The notes under the pieces were generated by a model. That model was not told the DNA's origin. It made no database searches and worked only from the letters and a program-made list of their open reading frames with translations. A DNA stretch of 64,000 bases from the NCBI GenBank assembly GCA_012064385.1, contig QRDG01000063.1:310001-374000 (forward strand). The letters run 5' to 3'. This DNA comes from Puccinellia tenuiflora. Taxonomy: Eukaryota; Streptophyta; Magnoliopsida; Poales; Poaceae. The position numbers and the translations under genes were made by a program. Positions 1 to 12,500 of the stretch are shown here, one piece after another. The first letter of the stretch is position 1. Every line of letters begins with the position of its first letter.

Positions 1-397
1 TACGTCTCGTTGGAGGGGTGTGAGCTCGCCACAAAAGGCCTACTCAAGATGCCACAAAGGCCTCACCCATTCTCCGATGAACCTCACCCAAGGGATTGGT
101 TCACCTTCCACTATCGGAATCCTTCGGGGCGGATTCCGGAGCGCCCTTACAACTTCTCTTGGGGCACACACCCCACAACTCAATTGGGGGCTCCCAAACT
201 CGTGCCGAAGCTTCACAACTCGAAGTCTTCGCGGCACCTCCAACCGTCGGGTACACAATGCACCAAGAGGCAACAAGCTCTTGGGAACACCAATGCACCC
301 AAGAGTAACAAGCTTCTCAACCTTCAACTTCACGTATCACCGTGGAGAGAGCAACCCGATGCAACAAATACAAAAGGCAGAGCACACAAAGTGCTCA
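1..397. repeat. Truncated LTR fragment, same family as solo LTR at 26961-29343
   Basis: Nearly base-for-base match to the stretch beginning at 27276 (shared blocks include CTCGTTGGAGGGGTGTGAGC and GGGGGCTCCCAAA), in the same orientation. Similarity stops at about 397, next to the only ambiguous base in the window (N at 398). This is a partial copy of the long LTR seen whole at 26961-29343. Open frames across it are incidental. The N may mark an assembly join, so the right edge may not be biological. Confidence 0.8.
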
Positions 398-490
398 NTG
401 TCGGTCAGGAAATGAACCGGCGCCCTCCCCACTACTCCGCCGAGCGCGGGAATCGAGGGTGTCGCTCCGTATTTGTGCAATGGGCGGTCA

Positions 491-1345
491 ATTTTTTTTT
501 TGAAGGGCAAAACAGTGGGATAAAATCCCACTGCAGTTTTTAAATATTACAAAAGAGGGTATTTACATGATTGCCACCTCAAAAAAATGGATATAAAAAA
601 TAAAAGTAATGAACTAAAGTTGTGTTTGCAGCCAAGCCGAAACTTGTGAGCATATTTAGCTCTTATTCTAAAGTTTAAGCATGTAAGCTCTCTGAAATAT
701 ATTGACTTCCACTCATGGAAACTGGGATTTATGTTTTTGAAGATCTTGTTATTCCTGACCATCCAGATTCCCCATGCTGCCAGGATAATTAACTCCATGT
801 AGAACGGTTGATTTATCTTGTCCCTCATGTCATGGACTGCTTCCAAGGTGACAAATTTGTATTTCTCATTGGACAGACGAAATCCCAACACTGACTAGCG
901 AAAGGGCAATCCCAGAACAGGTGAATCAGAGTCTCCTGTTGGTTGCATTGTAAGGTAGCACATTCATATGATGGAAGGGTAAAAATTTTCCTTGCAAGAA
1001 GATCTCTAGTATTCAGTCTGTCATGAAGAAGGAGCCAGAAGAACACCTTGTGTTTAGCTTGACAAGAGCTTTTCCAAATCCAAGTGAACTGTACTGGAGC
1101 ATTGTTTTGACCAATCATTGAATTATAAGCTTTACTGGCTGAATAAACATTGCTGCCCCATAAATAACTCTAGACATCACTTTCACCTGTCTGGGCTCTC
1201 TGTTGGCACATCTCCAAATAGACTCAAGTTGCATAAATTCCCTGGTATGGCCTGATTGGATAGAGGTAAATGGAAACAATCCTCCAAAAATTCCAAGTTA
1301 ACCACAGATGTAAAGTGTAAAGTGGTCTTGCTCTGGCAACCATCG
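491..1345 (-). mobile_element. 3' remnant of a LINE (RT zinc-binding region)
   Basis: On the minus strand the segment ends in a poly(A) tail (poly-T at 491-500). It encodes the C-terminal zinc-binding region typical of plant LINE ORF2. About 825-1118 carries the CQAKHKVFFWLLLHDRLNTR block and a Cys/His set ending HLFWDCPFA. About 547-891 carries AAWGIWMVRNNKIFKN in a different frame. The frame change and internal stops show it is dead. The RT core and endonuclease are absent. Confidence 0.8.
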
Positions 1346-2650
1346 CAGAGCTATGTCAAATCATGTGCCCAGAGGCGACGTCGTCTATGACATCATAAGG
1401 CTTCCGGCTCCTTTCCTGTGAACCGTACTCACGTCATTCGACTAAGCCCCAGTTAATCACATCCTAGGCAAATTATATCTTCCCAGATTGCCTCCGCGGC
1501 AACAGATCTCTGGATGCCACGTCCACGATGTGAAGGTAAGACCAACGGATCAGTTCCGTTGGCCTGGGACTCACCTCAGACTATGAAGTACCCAGTAAAT
1601 ATCCGCGCTTACGGTGCGAAGAAAACCCTGACGGACGTGTTGGGTACCCATCACATTGCAAGAGTCGAGATTTTGAAGACCTCAAGCGGCATAAATCCGG
1701 CTACGCTTGCCTTTCCGAGTTCGGTCCGGGGACCCGAACTTGAAGTAACTTAGTGCTGTTTTGCCCGAGTGCAGTTAACTGGGTCCGATCCGTCGTGTGC
1801 TCCAGGCTCGCTAAGTATCATCCCCACGAATCCACCTACTCCGACGTTTTTTCCGGACTCGGGTTTCAGCCCCTGCTTACTTATAGGCTGACTTGGTCAG
1901 TGTTTTCCATGCAAGAGTCGGGAGTCTGTAAGACCATAAGTAGCTTGAGTCCGGCTTCGCTTGCCTTTCCGGGTTCAGGTCCGGGTACCCAAACTCGAAC
2001 TAGCTTAGCGCTGTTTTGTCCAAGTGCAGTTAGCTGGACTCAAACTATCGAGTACTCCAGACTCGCTAAAGTGATATCCCCACGAATCTCCTTGTTCCGA
2101 TGTTATTTCCGGGCTTGTGTAATGGTTTCTCAGTTAAAGAACTATGTAATGATTGGGTACTCGAACTAGAGTCTCCACCCGATTCTGCGAATCACCTGAA
2201 GACTCGGGGCTACTGACATGGTTATGGTCATCGGGTCCCACCTGTCGGGTACCCGGTAGCCATTACTCGAAAGGCTCGTCAGCAAGCACGTCTGGAAGAA
2301 GGCCCAGGCCCATGAAAAGGCAGCGCAAGGTCCCTTGTTGGCCAAATTAGGGTTAGGGTTACGCTGTACACCTTGTAACCTACCCGGATGCGGATACCCG
2401 AGACCCACCCTATTATAATGGTTGGGAGGAGCTGCCGGGTAGAGGGATCGAGAGATCGCATCGCCACCATAGCCCTTACGGCAACCTGTAACACGTAAAG
2501 AATTCAGCAAGAGAATACAAATCGCTTTACTTCACCGGGGATCCGAACTCGGGGATTCCCTGTCTTCCTTGTTAGCCGCCGGTGTCACCACGTCATGAAG
2601 TTCTCAATTAACCCAAGTCCCTCAAGGAGGGGCACTGTCGAGTTAATCCC
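1346..2650. repeat. Unclassified repeat with internal direct duplication, probably LTR-derived
   Basis: No gene is recognised. A block starting GCAAGAGTCG at 1658 recurs at 1911 (offset 253 bp), with matching text such as TTGCCTTTCC, GCTGTTTTG and CCCCACGAATC through about 1865 and 2120. The segment also holds a GGTTAGGGTT stretch (2348) and AT-rich runs. The texture is like a decayed gypsy LTR, but no matching second LTR or target-site duplication was found, so the class is open. Confidence 0.4.
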
Positions 2651-2951
2651 TCGACAAATAGAAAATGTCCATATTTCGCATGCCAACCCAAATTTTTGTC
2701 ATGTCCGTCCACTCGAACCAAGTGTACCGGAGACAAAGATCTCTTCTAAAATTTCTAGTGTCTAGGATCCCGGGGCCTCCAAGGTCGGTTGGGCGACAAA
2801 GTGTTCACCGATTATTTTACACTTCCCTGCGGAAAGTTTTTGAGCACCCACCCATAGAAAATCCTGCACAGGCTTCATGATGCATTGTCCAACATGCTCC
2901 GTGGTAGTTTTCTTATGGTTCTAAGTCATACTCATTAGGTATAAGAATACT
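2651..2951. other. Intergenic; part is duplicated flank of the beta-galactosidase pair
   Basis: About 2876-2950 matches 17855-17935 downstream of beta-galactosidase copy 2 (shared TGCATTGTCCAA, GTGGTAGTTT, ATGGTTC). The match stops where the inserted LINE-like remnant starts at 2952 and resumes at about 6031. Nothing else was recognised here. Confidence 0.55.
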
Positions 2952-3634
2952 GATTTTATTTTTTTAGAAAAGGGGGTGCGGATCCCTGGCCTCTGCATCA
3001 AAATGATGCACACAACCTCCTACTTATTTCATTGCCAAGTTTTCAAAAACACAACCTTACAAGAGTATTACAAAGATAAACCCGAAACAAAGCCACCAAA
3101 CTAACGACAGCTCGCTACACCTACACCACTGATGAAGGAGGTGGACAAGAACAGGGCCGTATGCTCTGCAAACACACCAACGCGCATCGCCACACCAAGC
3201 CGCCAGACAGCGAGCAAGGGGCACAACTGGTCCATCAGACCCGACGTCTTCCTCTGACCCATCTTCATCTTCAGGACTATCCAAAGCATTACTCTTGTTA
3301 GGCCTGTCATCGACACCGCCATGGTGCCAGACAGATCCACCACCTGTGCGCGTTCACCATCACGCGGCCACCACCGAGACCCTACAGCACCATGCCGCCG
3401 AGACCCACCGTCGGCCTTGCGGTAGATATACACCACTCCAGAAGATGCCTCCACCATCGAACAGCTGCTCCAAAAATGATGCCCTCACAAGGGAGAGCGA
3501 CACCCAAGACGCCACATCGTCCGATCCGGGAATCAGATCTAGGGTTTCCCCAGAGCAGCACGAGCGAGTTGACAATAGTCACTCGACGATGCCTCCATCA
3601 AGGTAAACGACGTAAACGCCGCCATCGTCAGCCA
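2952..3634 (-). mobile_element. LINE-like 3' remnant (continues at 5945-6020)
   Basis: The segment begins with a T-run (poly-A on the minus strand) followed by a GCCTCTGCATCA motif. That motif resembles the tail of the LINE at 12893-12971. It interrupts sequence otherwise collinear with the 3' flank of beta-galactosidase copy 2. The hAT-like element at 3635-5936 splits it, and it appears to resume at 5945 and end near 6020. No conserved LINE protein domain is visible, so the class rests on the tail and the interruption pattern. Confidence 0.5.
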
Positions 3635-4068
3635 CAGGGGCGGGCCCACTTCAATTCAAGGGTATTCAAGTGAATACCCAATTTTTTATCAAAAACTAGA
3701 TGTATAGAGTATATAATCAGAATATGTATGAAGAAAAACAGATAAATAGGAAGTAGACAGCATATTCAACCCACGTCCCTTCTCCCTCATCGTGGCCCAA
3801 CTATCTAGCAGGCCCAATGATCTCTATGGCTTGGCCTCTGGCATGTTCCGAGCGTAGCACGACAGATACGACATTGTTCTTTAGCGTCGCGATGGCTCCT
3901 CATGTAGTTTCGAATTCGGTATTCCCCCAAATCATGATCGGCCGTTCCGAATTGAATCAGACGAGGTCGTGACTCGTGAGGAGCCCTAGACAAGCGAAGT
4001 CCGGCGGCGGAACCCTAGCACCGACATAGGAGGCCGCACTCGTCCTTGGCTCCTCGTCCGTCTTATAT

Positions 4069-5643
4069 GGGAAAATCTAATCATAGGGCGCCCTACGGTT
4101 GGCAAATCTTCAGACGCAATGTGGATCGTAGATAACTGAATATATGGTTGGGATCTATGCAGACCAATTCAATGAAGATTGCTCACGTTTGAGTGTTTGT
4201 AAAAGACAAAATTGGTGATGTCATCCCGCATTAAATGCTAAATTCGAAAATTCAAAAAGTTTTGTAACTCAAATCGTTTATCCGATTTATGATCCGTTTT
4301 CACCGTTAGACTTCTCACGTCGAGATATTCGAAACTATATCTCATGTCGATATGTTTCAACGAAATTTTTTTCGGGACCAAAAGTTACCAACCCCATAAC
4401 ATGTAAGTTACCCGGCTTTAACACATAATTTACCAACCCGAAAAAAGTACGTGTAGAGGCTATTTAGCATGCATGTAGAAAAAAACAAAACTGATGACAT
4501 CATCTGCATTAAATGTAAAATTCGAAATTTCAAAAACTTTCATAGCTCAAACCGTTTATCCGATTTACGATCTGTTTTCACCGTTGGGCTCGTCGCGTAG
4601 AGATCTTTGAAACTATATTCTATGTTGCTATGTTTTGATAAATGTTTTTCCGAACCCGAAAGTTACCAATCCCATAACAAGTTAGTTACTAACCCCATAA
4701 CATGTAAGTTACCCACCCTGTAGTTATAGAGTTACCACCCAGTACTAAAGATGTTACCCACTATAGACTAATGGAGTTTTCATCCTAGATTGATGGAGTT
4801 ACCACCCGGTATTGAAGGAGTTATCACTCAGTAGTGATGGAGTTATCCATCTAGACTGAAGAAGTTATCCACCCAATAGTGATGGAGTTACCCACCCTAG
4901 ACTGATAGGGTTACCCAACCGATAGTGATGGAGTTACCCACACATTAGTGATGGGGTTACCCACCCTAGACTGATTGAGTTACCATCCTATACTGAAGGA
5001 GTTATCCAACCTAAACCGATGAAGTTACCCACCCTAAACTGATTGAGTTACCATCCTATAGTGAAGGAGTTACCCAACCTAAATCGATAGAGTTGTCCAC
5101 TCTAAATTGATAGAGTTACCATCCTATGCTGAATGAGTTACCCAAACTAAACCGATGGAGTTACCCACTCTAAATTGATAGAGTTACCACCCAATGGTGA
5201 TGGAGTTACCCACCCTAAACCGATAGAATAACCCTCTCTAGACCGATGAAATTACCATCCATTATATAGTGTAGGGTGGTAACTTACGTATTACAGCTTG
5301 GTAACTTACGTGTTAAGTCATTGGTAACTTTCGGGTCAAAAAAATATCATCGGAACATATCAACATGGGATCTAGTTTTAAAGATCTCGACGCGACTAGT
5401 CTAACGGTGAAAACGGATCATAAATCGGATGAACGGTTTGAGCTATAAAATGTTTTAAATTTCCGCATTTTGCATTTAATGCTGGATGATATCAGCAGTT
5501 TCGTCATTTAGTGCATGCATGGGATTTGCTTGTCCAACGCTCGATTGGGATCATGAAACGCGCATGCCACCGTCACGATGTGGTCCTATGCTACTGTCTA
5601 CACTTTTGCCAAATATAGGGTGCCTTACGTATAGTCGGGTCCT
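4069..5643. mobile_element. Nested Mutator-like non-autonomous element
   Basis: The left end carries ATAGGGCGCCCTA and TTGGCAAA; the right end, reverse-complemented, carries GTAAGGCACCCTA and TTTGGCAAA at matching distances. The element is flanked by TCTTATAT at 4061-4068 and 5644-5651 (8 bp, or 9 with one mismatch). Large inner inverted arms share the block around CCGTTTTCACCGTTAGACT (left, twice) and its complement near 5400-5440. No transposase is present. The superfamily is inferred from duplication length and long arms. Confidence 0.6.
4717..5260. repeat. 22-23 bp minisatellite inside the Mutator-like element
   Basis: Roughly two dozen degenerate tandem units of the form GATGGAGTTACCCACCCTAG plus a short variable tail run head to tail with a 22-23 bp period. 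They lie between the inverted arms of the element at 4069-5643, so they form its loop. The spacing is too regular and the units too degenerate for a CRISPR array, and there are no unique spacers. Confidence 0.8.
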
Positions 5644-5944
5644 TCTTATATTTACTCTTATTCATTCAGATTTTGCTTTTTTTAATACTCGTTATAAACA
5701 ATTGGTACCTATATGATTTAAACAATTTCTAGTTATGATATGTTCTAGAAACTTATGATATTATGCTCATATTATTGTGTCAAATATTGTGTAATATCCT
5801 TTATACATGTATTATATAGTAGAATTATATGATGATGCTACAATCATACATGCCAAAACCAAGCGTTTAGACTGTTATATTTTTATGCCCTTCAAAATTC
5901 TGAATACACTCCATTGAAATCCTGGGCCCGCCACTGGTCGGCCA

Positions 5945-6524
5945 GGACCGGAGTCGGCTCGATTTTCATCGGTGACTATGTCTCCCCATCTCGCAGCCGG
6001 GAATCGCTGACGGCTGCCATGCATTTGCTCATATGGTCAGTATCCTAATTCTCGAATAAAAATTGGTCAGTATCCTGAATTGTCACCTGACAATAGTACC
6101 AAGTTCAACGTCCAACAAGAAATCTCAACGAAACAAAGGGTTATATTCTGCTCACAAGAAATATGAACCTAAATCTAGGTAGACTTCCACTTCCAGGTTG
6201 TCATATATTACCTAAATGCAGACAGCACTGCTTTCCCTTTCATTAAGGAGAAGTTTACAAGATGCAAGTAAATAAAATATTTACAGACAGGACCGAGTAG
6301 TATTAAACTTCCAGGGCGGGTCGAACCACTTGGTCACTCACAGGTCAGCGGATTAATTCCGTGAAAATCGCACCAGCCACCATGGGAGCAGAGCTCGAGT
6401 GGGATTTGAAGATTTCTGCTCCTTTCCTTCCAGAGCATCCAGGACGTGAGCATGACAATTGTGTTCCTGCGAAATCTTGATGCGCACACATGTAGTGGTG
6501 GAAATCTTAGCTGAGTAGAACTCA
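5945..6524. other. 3' flank of beta-galactosidase copy 1
   Basis: From about 6031 the sequence is collinear with 17935-18167 downstream of copy 2 (CATATGGTCAGTATCCT, CTCACAAGAAA, AACCTAAA, TAGGTAGA). This places the right edge of the tandem duplication beyond the 3' UTR. 5945-6020 is probably the end of the interrupted LINE remnant. No other gene is seen. Confidence 0.6.
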
Positions 6525-9500
6525 CTAAGAACAGTCTGCTTCAATGGCAAGGGTTTTGGTGACACCAGGGCATATATCATTTCCGAACCCCTGTTCTGAC
6601 AGTGAAACTGTACAGCTATTGATGTTCAGACATGCCTGCAGAGAATAACGGACTGCTTAGGAAACACTGTACAAAATTGGAATGGTCAACTAAATCTAGA
6701 TCTCTTTTTTCTTATACAAGGGAAGGCTAGATCCCTATATAATTTTTTTTTGACGAAAAGATCCATATATAATTATAATCCAGAAATAGTTAAAAGACAA
6801 CTCGGATGGAACACACGGTAGCTTTGAAATGGAAGTCAAAACCTCCTACATGTCCAATCTGATTCCAATTGTACCACTACTGCAGTCTGCGAAGTCAGAA
6901 CTGACAATAAGCGCATTCTAAGACTAATTTCATGTGCACTGATCCAAATCCACATGCATCAACACCTCTAACAAAGTCAAATTTGATGGTTCTTAAATTC
7001 TGAGATTAGAATCACGTTCGTTTTTGTATCAAGAGGTTGTAAATATTACCTTCTCAACAACACATAGAGAGCTTGGATGGTGGCAGCTTCCTTGTTGGTA
7101 GGATCTGCAGGTTCCGCTGGGGTCCCCAAAGCTCGCAAACTTAACTGAAGAAATATTTTTGCCTTTAGGGCAAGCCAACTGTACTTTTGCCGCTATTGTT
7201 CCATCATCTGAGATACTTTTATCCCAGGACTTCAGGTCTATGGATGGATAGTTCTCTGACACAAAGGAGCAAACACTTGTTGCGACTCTTCGTGAGAATG
7301 TAATCTTCGTGGGATCCCCACCCTGCTCCTCAAAAACCACAAGGGTGTTCCCTGATGGGTGAAACCATGACCTTGGGACATGGTACCTTGACCAAAAGTA
7401 AAATAAAAATGTGAAATGCAAGAGAATAATGACATGAAATAATTAGGATTATGAGCTGTGCCAAATGATATCTCAGTACCATCTTTGAGTTGGCTTCCCA
7501 CAACCAGTCCTGCACTTTTCTGGAGAAAATGTCCCTCTGTAGTCACAGCTGGGAGTGCACCTGTCATCAGTAGAACTAGTCCTGAGCCAATACCGCCCTA
7601 TGGCATTTCCATTCAACCAAGCCAGCCCTTTCCCCATAGAAAGCATGTCTATCCCAACTGGGTCATCTCCTTGTGGAACATCAACGTTTACCTAGAGGTA
7701 TGTTGGATTAGTGCACGTAATAGGATGTGACAAATTCGTCGAGAATAAAGATCGTAAATGCTACCTTGTACCATGTCAAAGGCTGATCTTTTGGTGGCTC
7801 AGATTGTAGCCTCCACCTTTGGTTATTCCCCTGATCGGGCTTGAACAAACTGTAACGTTCACCTTCCAACCCAATCTACCAACAAATACATAAAGGAGGG
7901 AGCACAGATAAACACCAACCTCGATTGTCTCAAGTTCTGGACACAAAACTGGGCCGAAACAGATGTGGCAACAAAAGGTTGGATGTACTTCCATAAGAAA
8001 TGTCAAAAGAAGAATCTTGATGAAAGTACCTTGTATGCCCAATTATTTGAAGACAAATCTATGGTTCCTTTTTTTATTCCAGAGATGTTCACACTTGTAA
8101 GACCAGCTCCTACCCATTCATAATAGGCTCCTGCATTCTAACAAATTGCACAAAGTTTTAATCAGGTAAAGCAGTTTTAACTTGAATTGACCCAACAGAC
8201 GAAGTTTCTTCTCAAAAGTGTGTAACCAGTATACTGCACATAAAACATCATGAGCACGTAAACAGCAGCATACATATATGAATGTTAACAATTTCCATAT
8301 GTAGACTCTTACATGCAATCCAACAGTCATACTCAGTAATGCGATGGCATTCTTCCCAGCCTTCAAGTTAATGGGCATATGCACGCTGAAACTTGATTTT
8401 GAGCCATTACCATATGCACTACCTGAGATTATAAACAGAGAAACTCAAATTGAAGGCAACTGTAAAGTTTAAAGAGCTACTAGCATCTAAGGGTGAAAGG
8501 TACATTCGACGATGTACGCTACTAACATTTTTTTTTAAATGTCATAATGACGCCAAAAACAGGCGATCTACTTCATAAGTCTTTTTTTCACCCACACAGA
8601 AAAAGTTGGTACTTAGAAGATCCATATAAGATGAATTAGAACTGCAGAAACATCCCAGCAAACGTCTAGTCAAAAATACTACTTAATGTGGTTTCTCAGC
8701 TTAAATCAGAGTAAACAACAGACCTATAAGTATATTATTCAGGAAAGCGTGAACAGCATGGCCTTTGGAGTCAATATTAAGAATTGGATGGTTCCCACTT
8801 GCAGGGTAACTTCTGTCGACGTTAAAGCTGCGAATTTCATCAAAAGAACGGATCACGACGTCGCACACAGAACTGGCGGTGCACAGGATGGCGCAAAATG
8901 AAATATATCGAGTATGCTTACCAACATACACAATAAGCATACATGAAACAGCCCTTAGAATACCAACCTTGTTGTATACCACAGGTAGTCAGTGGAGTCT
9001 TTTGTTGTATTAATATGGTCTACAAATTCATTTCGTACAAAGTCTTTTTTATCCCAGATACCAATTCTCTCTGTAAAAATGCTCCACTGATCAGGTTTTG
9101 GTACTTGCGAAGTTTCCGGAACCATGTCCATCATCCAAGTTTGAGACTGAACCTAAAGATGATCAATTATCAAGAGCCAAAGTTATCAGTTTAAGCAAAA
9201 GAGGCGTGCTAAACATTGTGTTTCTCAATTAAACATTGAATAATCTGATGTTCGCTATATACTTCTCTCCTGTTCAGTTCTTCTGTTATTTCCTGTTTCA
9301 TTTTCTTGGGAGGATGTTATCAATTTCAGTGACGAGGCTGAATGCGTTTTAGTTCTGAAAACCATGAAAAAGGGAAAATCGAATACCTTTGCAGTGTTGA
9401 AAACCACATTCTTGCAGTCAGGTAGGATGCTAACTGACCAAGCAGGAAGATCATATTGTTTGTTCCTGAAGGTGACAACTTTGTCCTTTTCTGAGTCAAT

Positions 9501-12500
9501 GTTAGCTAGGAATGCAACACATCCTCCTGACTGATCAGTGTAAACATCAGCCTGCAAGCAAAAGTTGACAGTATCATTCCATATAGTGGTACAGGGAAAA
9601 ATTATTTCACAGGCAGACAAAATGTAATTTGAAAAGGGGGACGATAATGTGCAGTAACAAACATGTTGAGGTTGACTTATAGTGACCTATAATTACGTAT
9701 CGTGTAAGCACAAGCTGTTATTTACTTATTTTTAGACTAAAAAGAGCCCAATAGGCAAGTAAGCAGGGGCGGAGCCACACACCTCAGCTTAAATTTTTTT
9801 GTACCTATATGTTAGTAGAAATAGTTATTTTGGTTTTTCAGTGACACAGGACATGGAAAATTATCAAATTGAAAAGTAAAGTGTGGCAAATGATCAAATC
9901 CCCCATAATTTAGCCTAATTACAATGCTTAACACAAAGTTGGCCTGGGGTTTGGTTGGATCCTGGCTCCACACGGGCATAGCTGAATCAGAACAGCATTA
10001 GATCATTTATAATCTAACAGAAGACAATAAACCTTACCTCTTGTTGAGGGCCAAGAGAAAGTAATGTTGAGTTTCCATAAAGCAGAGTATGCTCGCACAA
10101 TTTTATAGATTTGTGAAGCTCCGTCAGATGTGCCCATTTTGGAAGTCTCCTAAGGCCTGAAATTCAGATCAATGAATAATTTTAAGATGCTATAGGCACA
10201 ATGGTACCAGCGATCAAAAGCTCAATTTATCCTTGAAGGAGACTCGAATACAAGATACTTCCATAGTGTTGCAAATGGTAGACACAGGAAGAAACTTATT
10301 CACTCCTTACATCAGGATGAGGGTGTGATCGAGGGGCAGGATGAATTGAAATCATTCATTACCCAGTATTATAAAACGCTGTTTGGAGAGCCGGATGCAG
10401 GGAGTTTTTCCCTAGACGAGTCCCGAACAGCGGATATTCCCCAGGTGTCTGATGAGGAAAACGCTTTTTTAACTTCGCCTTTCACTGAGGAGGAGGTTAA
10501 GAAGGCGGTCTTCTCAATGGAACATAATAAGGCACCAGGTCCAGATGGCTTTCCAGCTGAATTTTATCAGCATTTCTGGGAGACCATCAAATCGGACCTG
10601 TTGGAACTTTTCAATTGCTTTCATGCGGGCAATTTGGAACTGTTTCGCCTTAACTTCGGGGAGATTATTTTGTTACCAAAAATTAATGAGGCAGAAAGGA
10701 TTCAACAATATCGACCAATCTGTCTTCTTAATGTGAGTTTCAAAATATTTACAAAAACGGCAACATTGAGACTTAATTCGGTGGCGGATCATGTGGTAAG
10801 GCCAACCCAAACATCCTTCATGCAAGGAAGGAATATTTTGGATGGGGTGGCAATATTACATGAGACGGTTCATGAGTTACATCGGAAAAAGATCAATGGA
10901 GTCATACTCAAAATCGACTTCGAGAAAGCATATGACAAGGTCAAATGGCCGTTCATCCAGCAGACGCTGAGGATGAAAGGTTTCTCGAAGGAGTGGTGTG
11001 TTTGGGTGCGGCAATTTGTCTCTGGAGGTAGTGTGGCAGTTAAAGTCAATAATGAGACTGGCCGTTATTTCCAAACAAAGAAAGGCTTGAGACAAGGTGA
11101 CCCACTATCGCCTATACTATTTAATATAGTGGTTGATATGTTGGCGATCATGATCGAGCGTGCCAAAACTGAAGGCCATTTTGAAGGGGTGATTCCACAT
11201 CTAGTTGATGGTGGCTTATCTATCCTTCAATATGCAGATGATACGATCCTCTTTATGGAACATGATCTCGAAAAAGCTGCGAATCTGAAATTAATTCTTT
11301 CAGCATTCGAGCAATTATCGGGACTTAAGATTAATTTCCATAAAAGTGAGTTGTTTTGCTTTGGCGATGCCCAGGAAGCGGCTGTGCAGTATGCCGAACT
11401 TTTTGGTTGTGCACAGGGGCAATTTCCTATAAGGTATTTGGGTATTCCAATACACTATAGGAGATTGACCAAAGCCGAATGGAAGCATGTCGAAGAACGT
11501 CTGCAGGCTAGGTTGAGTAGTTGGAGAGGAAAATTATTATCCCAAGGTGGAAGATTGGTTCTCATTAACTCAGTACTAAGTAATTTGGTACTGTATATGA
11601 TTTCCTTCTTTCAACTACCAAAAGGAGTCTCGAAGAAACTGGATTATTTCCGTTCAAGATTCTTTTGGCAAGGGGATAGTGAGAAGAAAAAGTATAGACT
11701 GGCCAAGTGGGAGGTTGTTTGCCGCCCAAAAGACCAAGGAGGTTTGGGAATTAATGACCTTCAGGTGAAGAATACTGCTCTTCTTGGTAAGTGGCTGTTT
11801 AAGTTGCTAACTGAGGATGGTGTATGGCAAACACTTCTCAGAAGAAAGTATGTCGGCTCGAAAGCTTTGTCTCAGGTATATTGGAAACCTGGAGACTCTC
11901 ACTTTTGGGCCGGCCTCATGGCGACCAAGAAATCTTTCTTTCGTTATGGGACTTTTGATATTAAGGATGGGACGGAAATTCGATTCTGGGAGGATAAATG
12001 GTTAGGCAATACCACTCTCCGAGAACAATATCCAACTCTATACGATATTGTCCGACATAAGAGCGATACGCTTGCTTCGGTTATGCAAACGTCGCCTCCA
12101 ACTATGTCGTTCAGACGAACTCTTTATGGACCACGTCTTGTGTTGTGGAATGCCTTGTTAGGGCGACTGGCTTCAGTTCAGTTATCACAAGGGTCCGATG
12201 AGTTCCGCTGGAATCTAACTGGGAATGGTTTGTTCTCCGTGGATTCAATGTATAGAGCATTGCTACATTCTGATGTGCCAGTTGACAACAACAAAAAAAA
12301 TTGGTGTATGAAGATCCCACTGAAATTAAAGATTTTTGCGTGGTATCTTCGTAAAGGAGTTATTCTCACCAAAGACAACCTGGTCAAGCGTAACTGGAAC
12401 GGAAGTACTAAGTGTGTGTTTTGTACTCATGATGTAAAGTTGCACGTTCTATATGGTCATCCATTCAGATTGCTTCTAACTTATATCCACCCCGATCGGT

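Larger units (their letters stand above)
3635..5936. mobile_element. Non-autonomous hAT-like DNA transposon
   Basis: The ends form imperfect terminal inverted repeats beginning CAGGGGCGGGCCCA (left) and CAGTGGCGGGCCCA (right, reverse complement). They are flanked by an 8-bp near-perfect target-site duplication: GTCAGCCA at 3627-3634 and GTCGGCCA at 5937-5944. A CAG start with an 8-bp duplication fits the hAT superfamily. No transposase is encoded. Much of the interior is the nested Mutator-like element at 4069-5643. Confidence 0.7.

Noticed and set aside
4717..5260. 22-23 bp repeats considered as CRISPR
   Set aside because: Degenerate head-to-tail units without spacers inside a DNA transposon.
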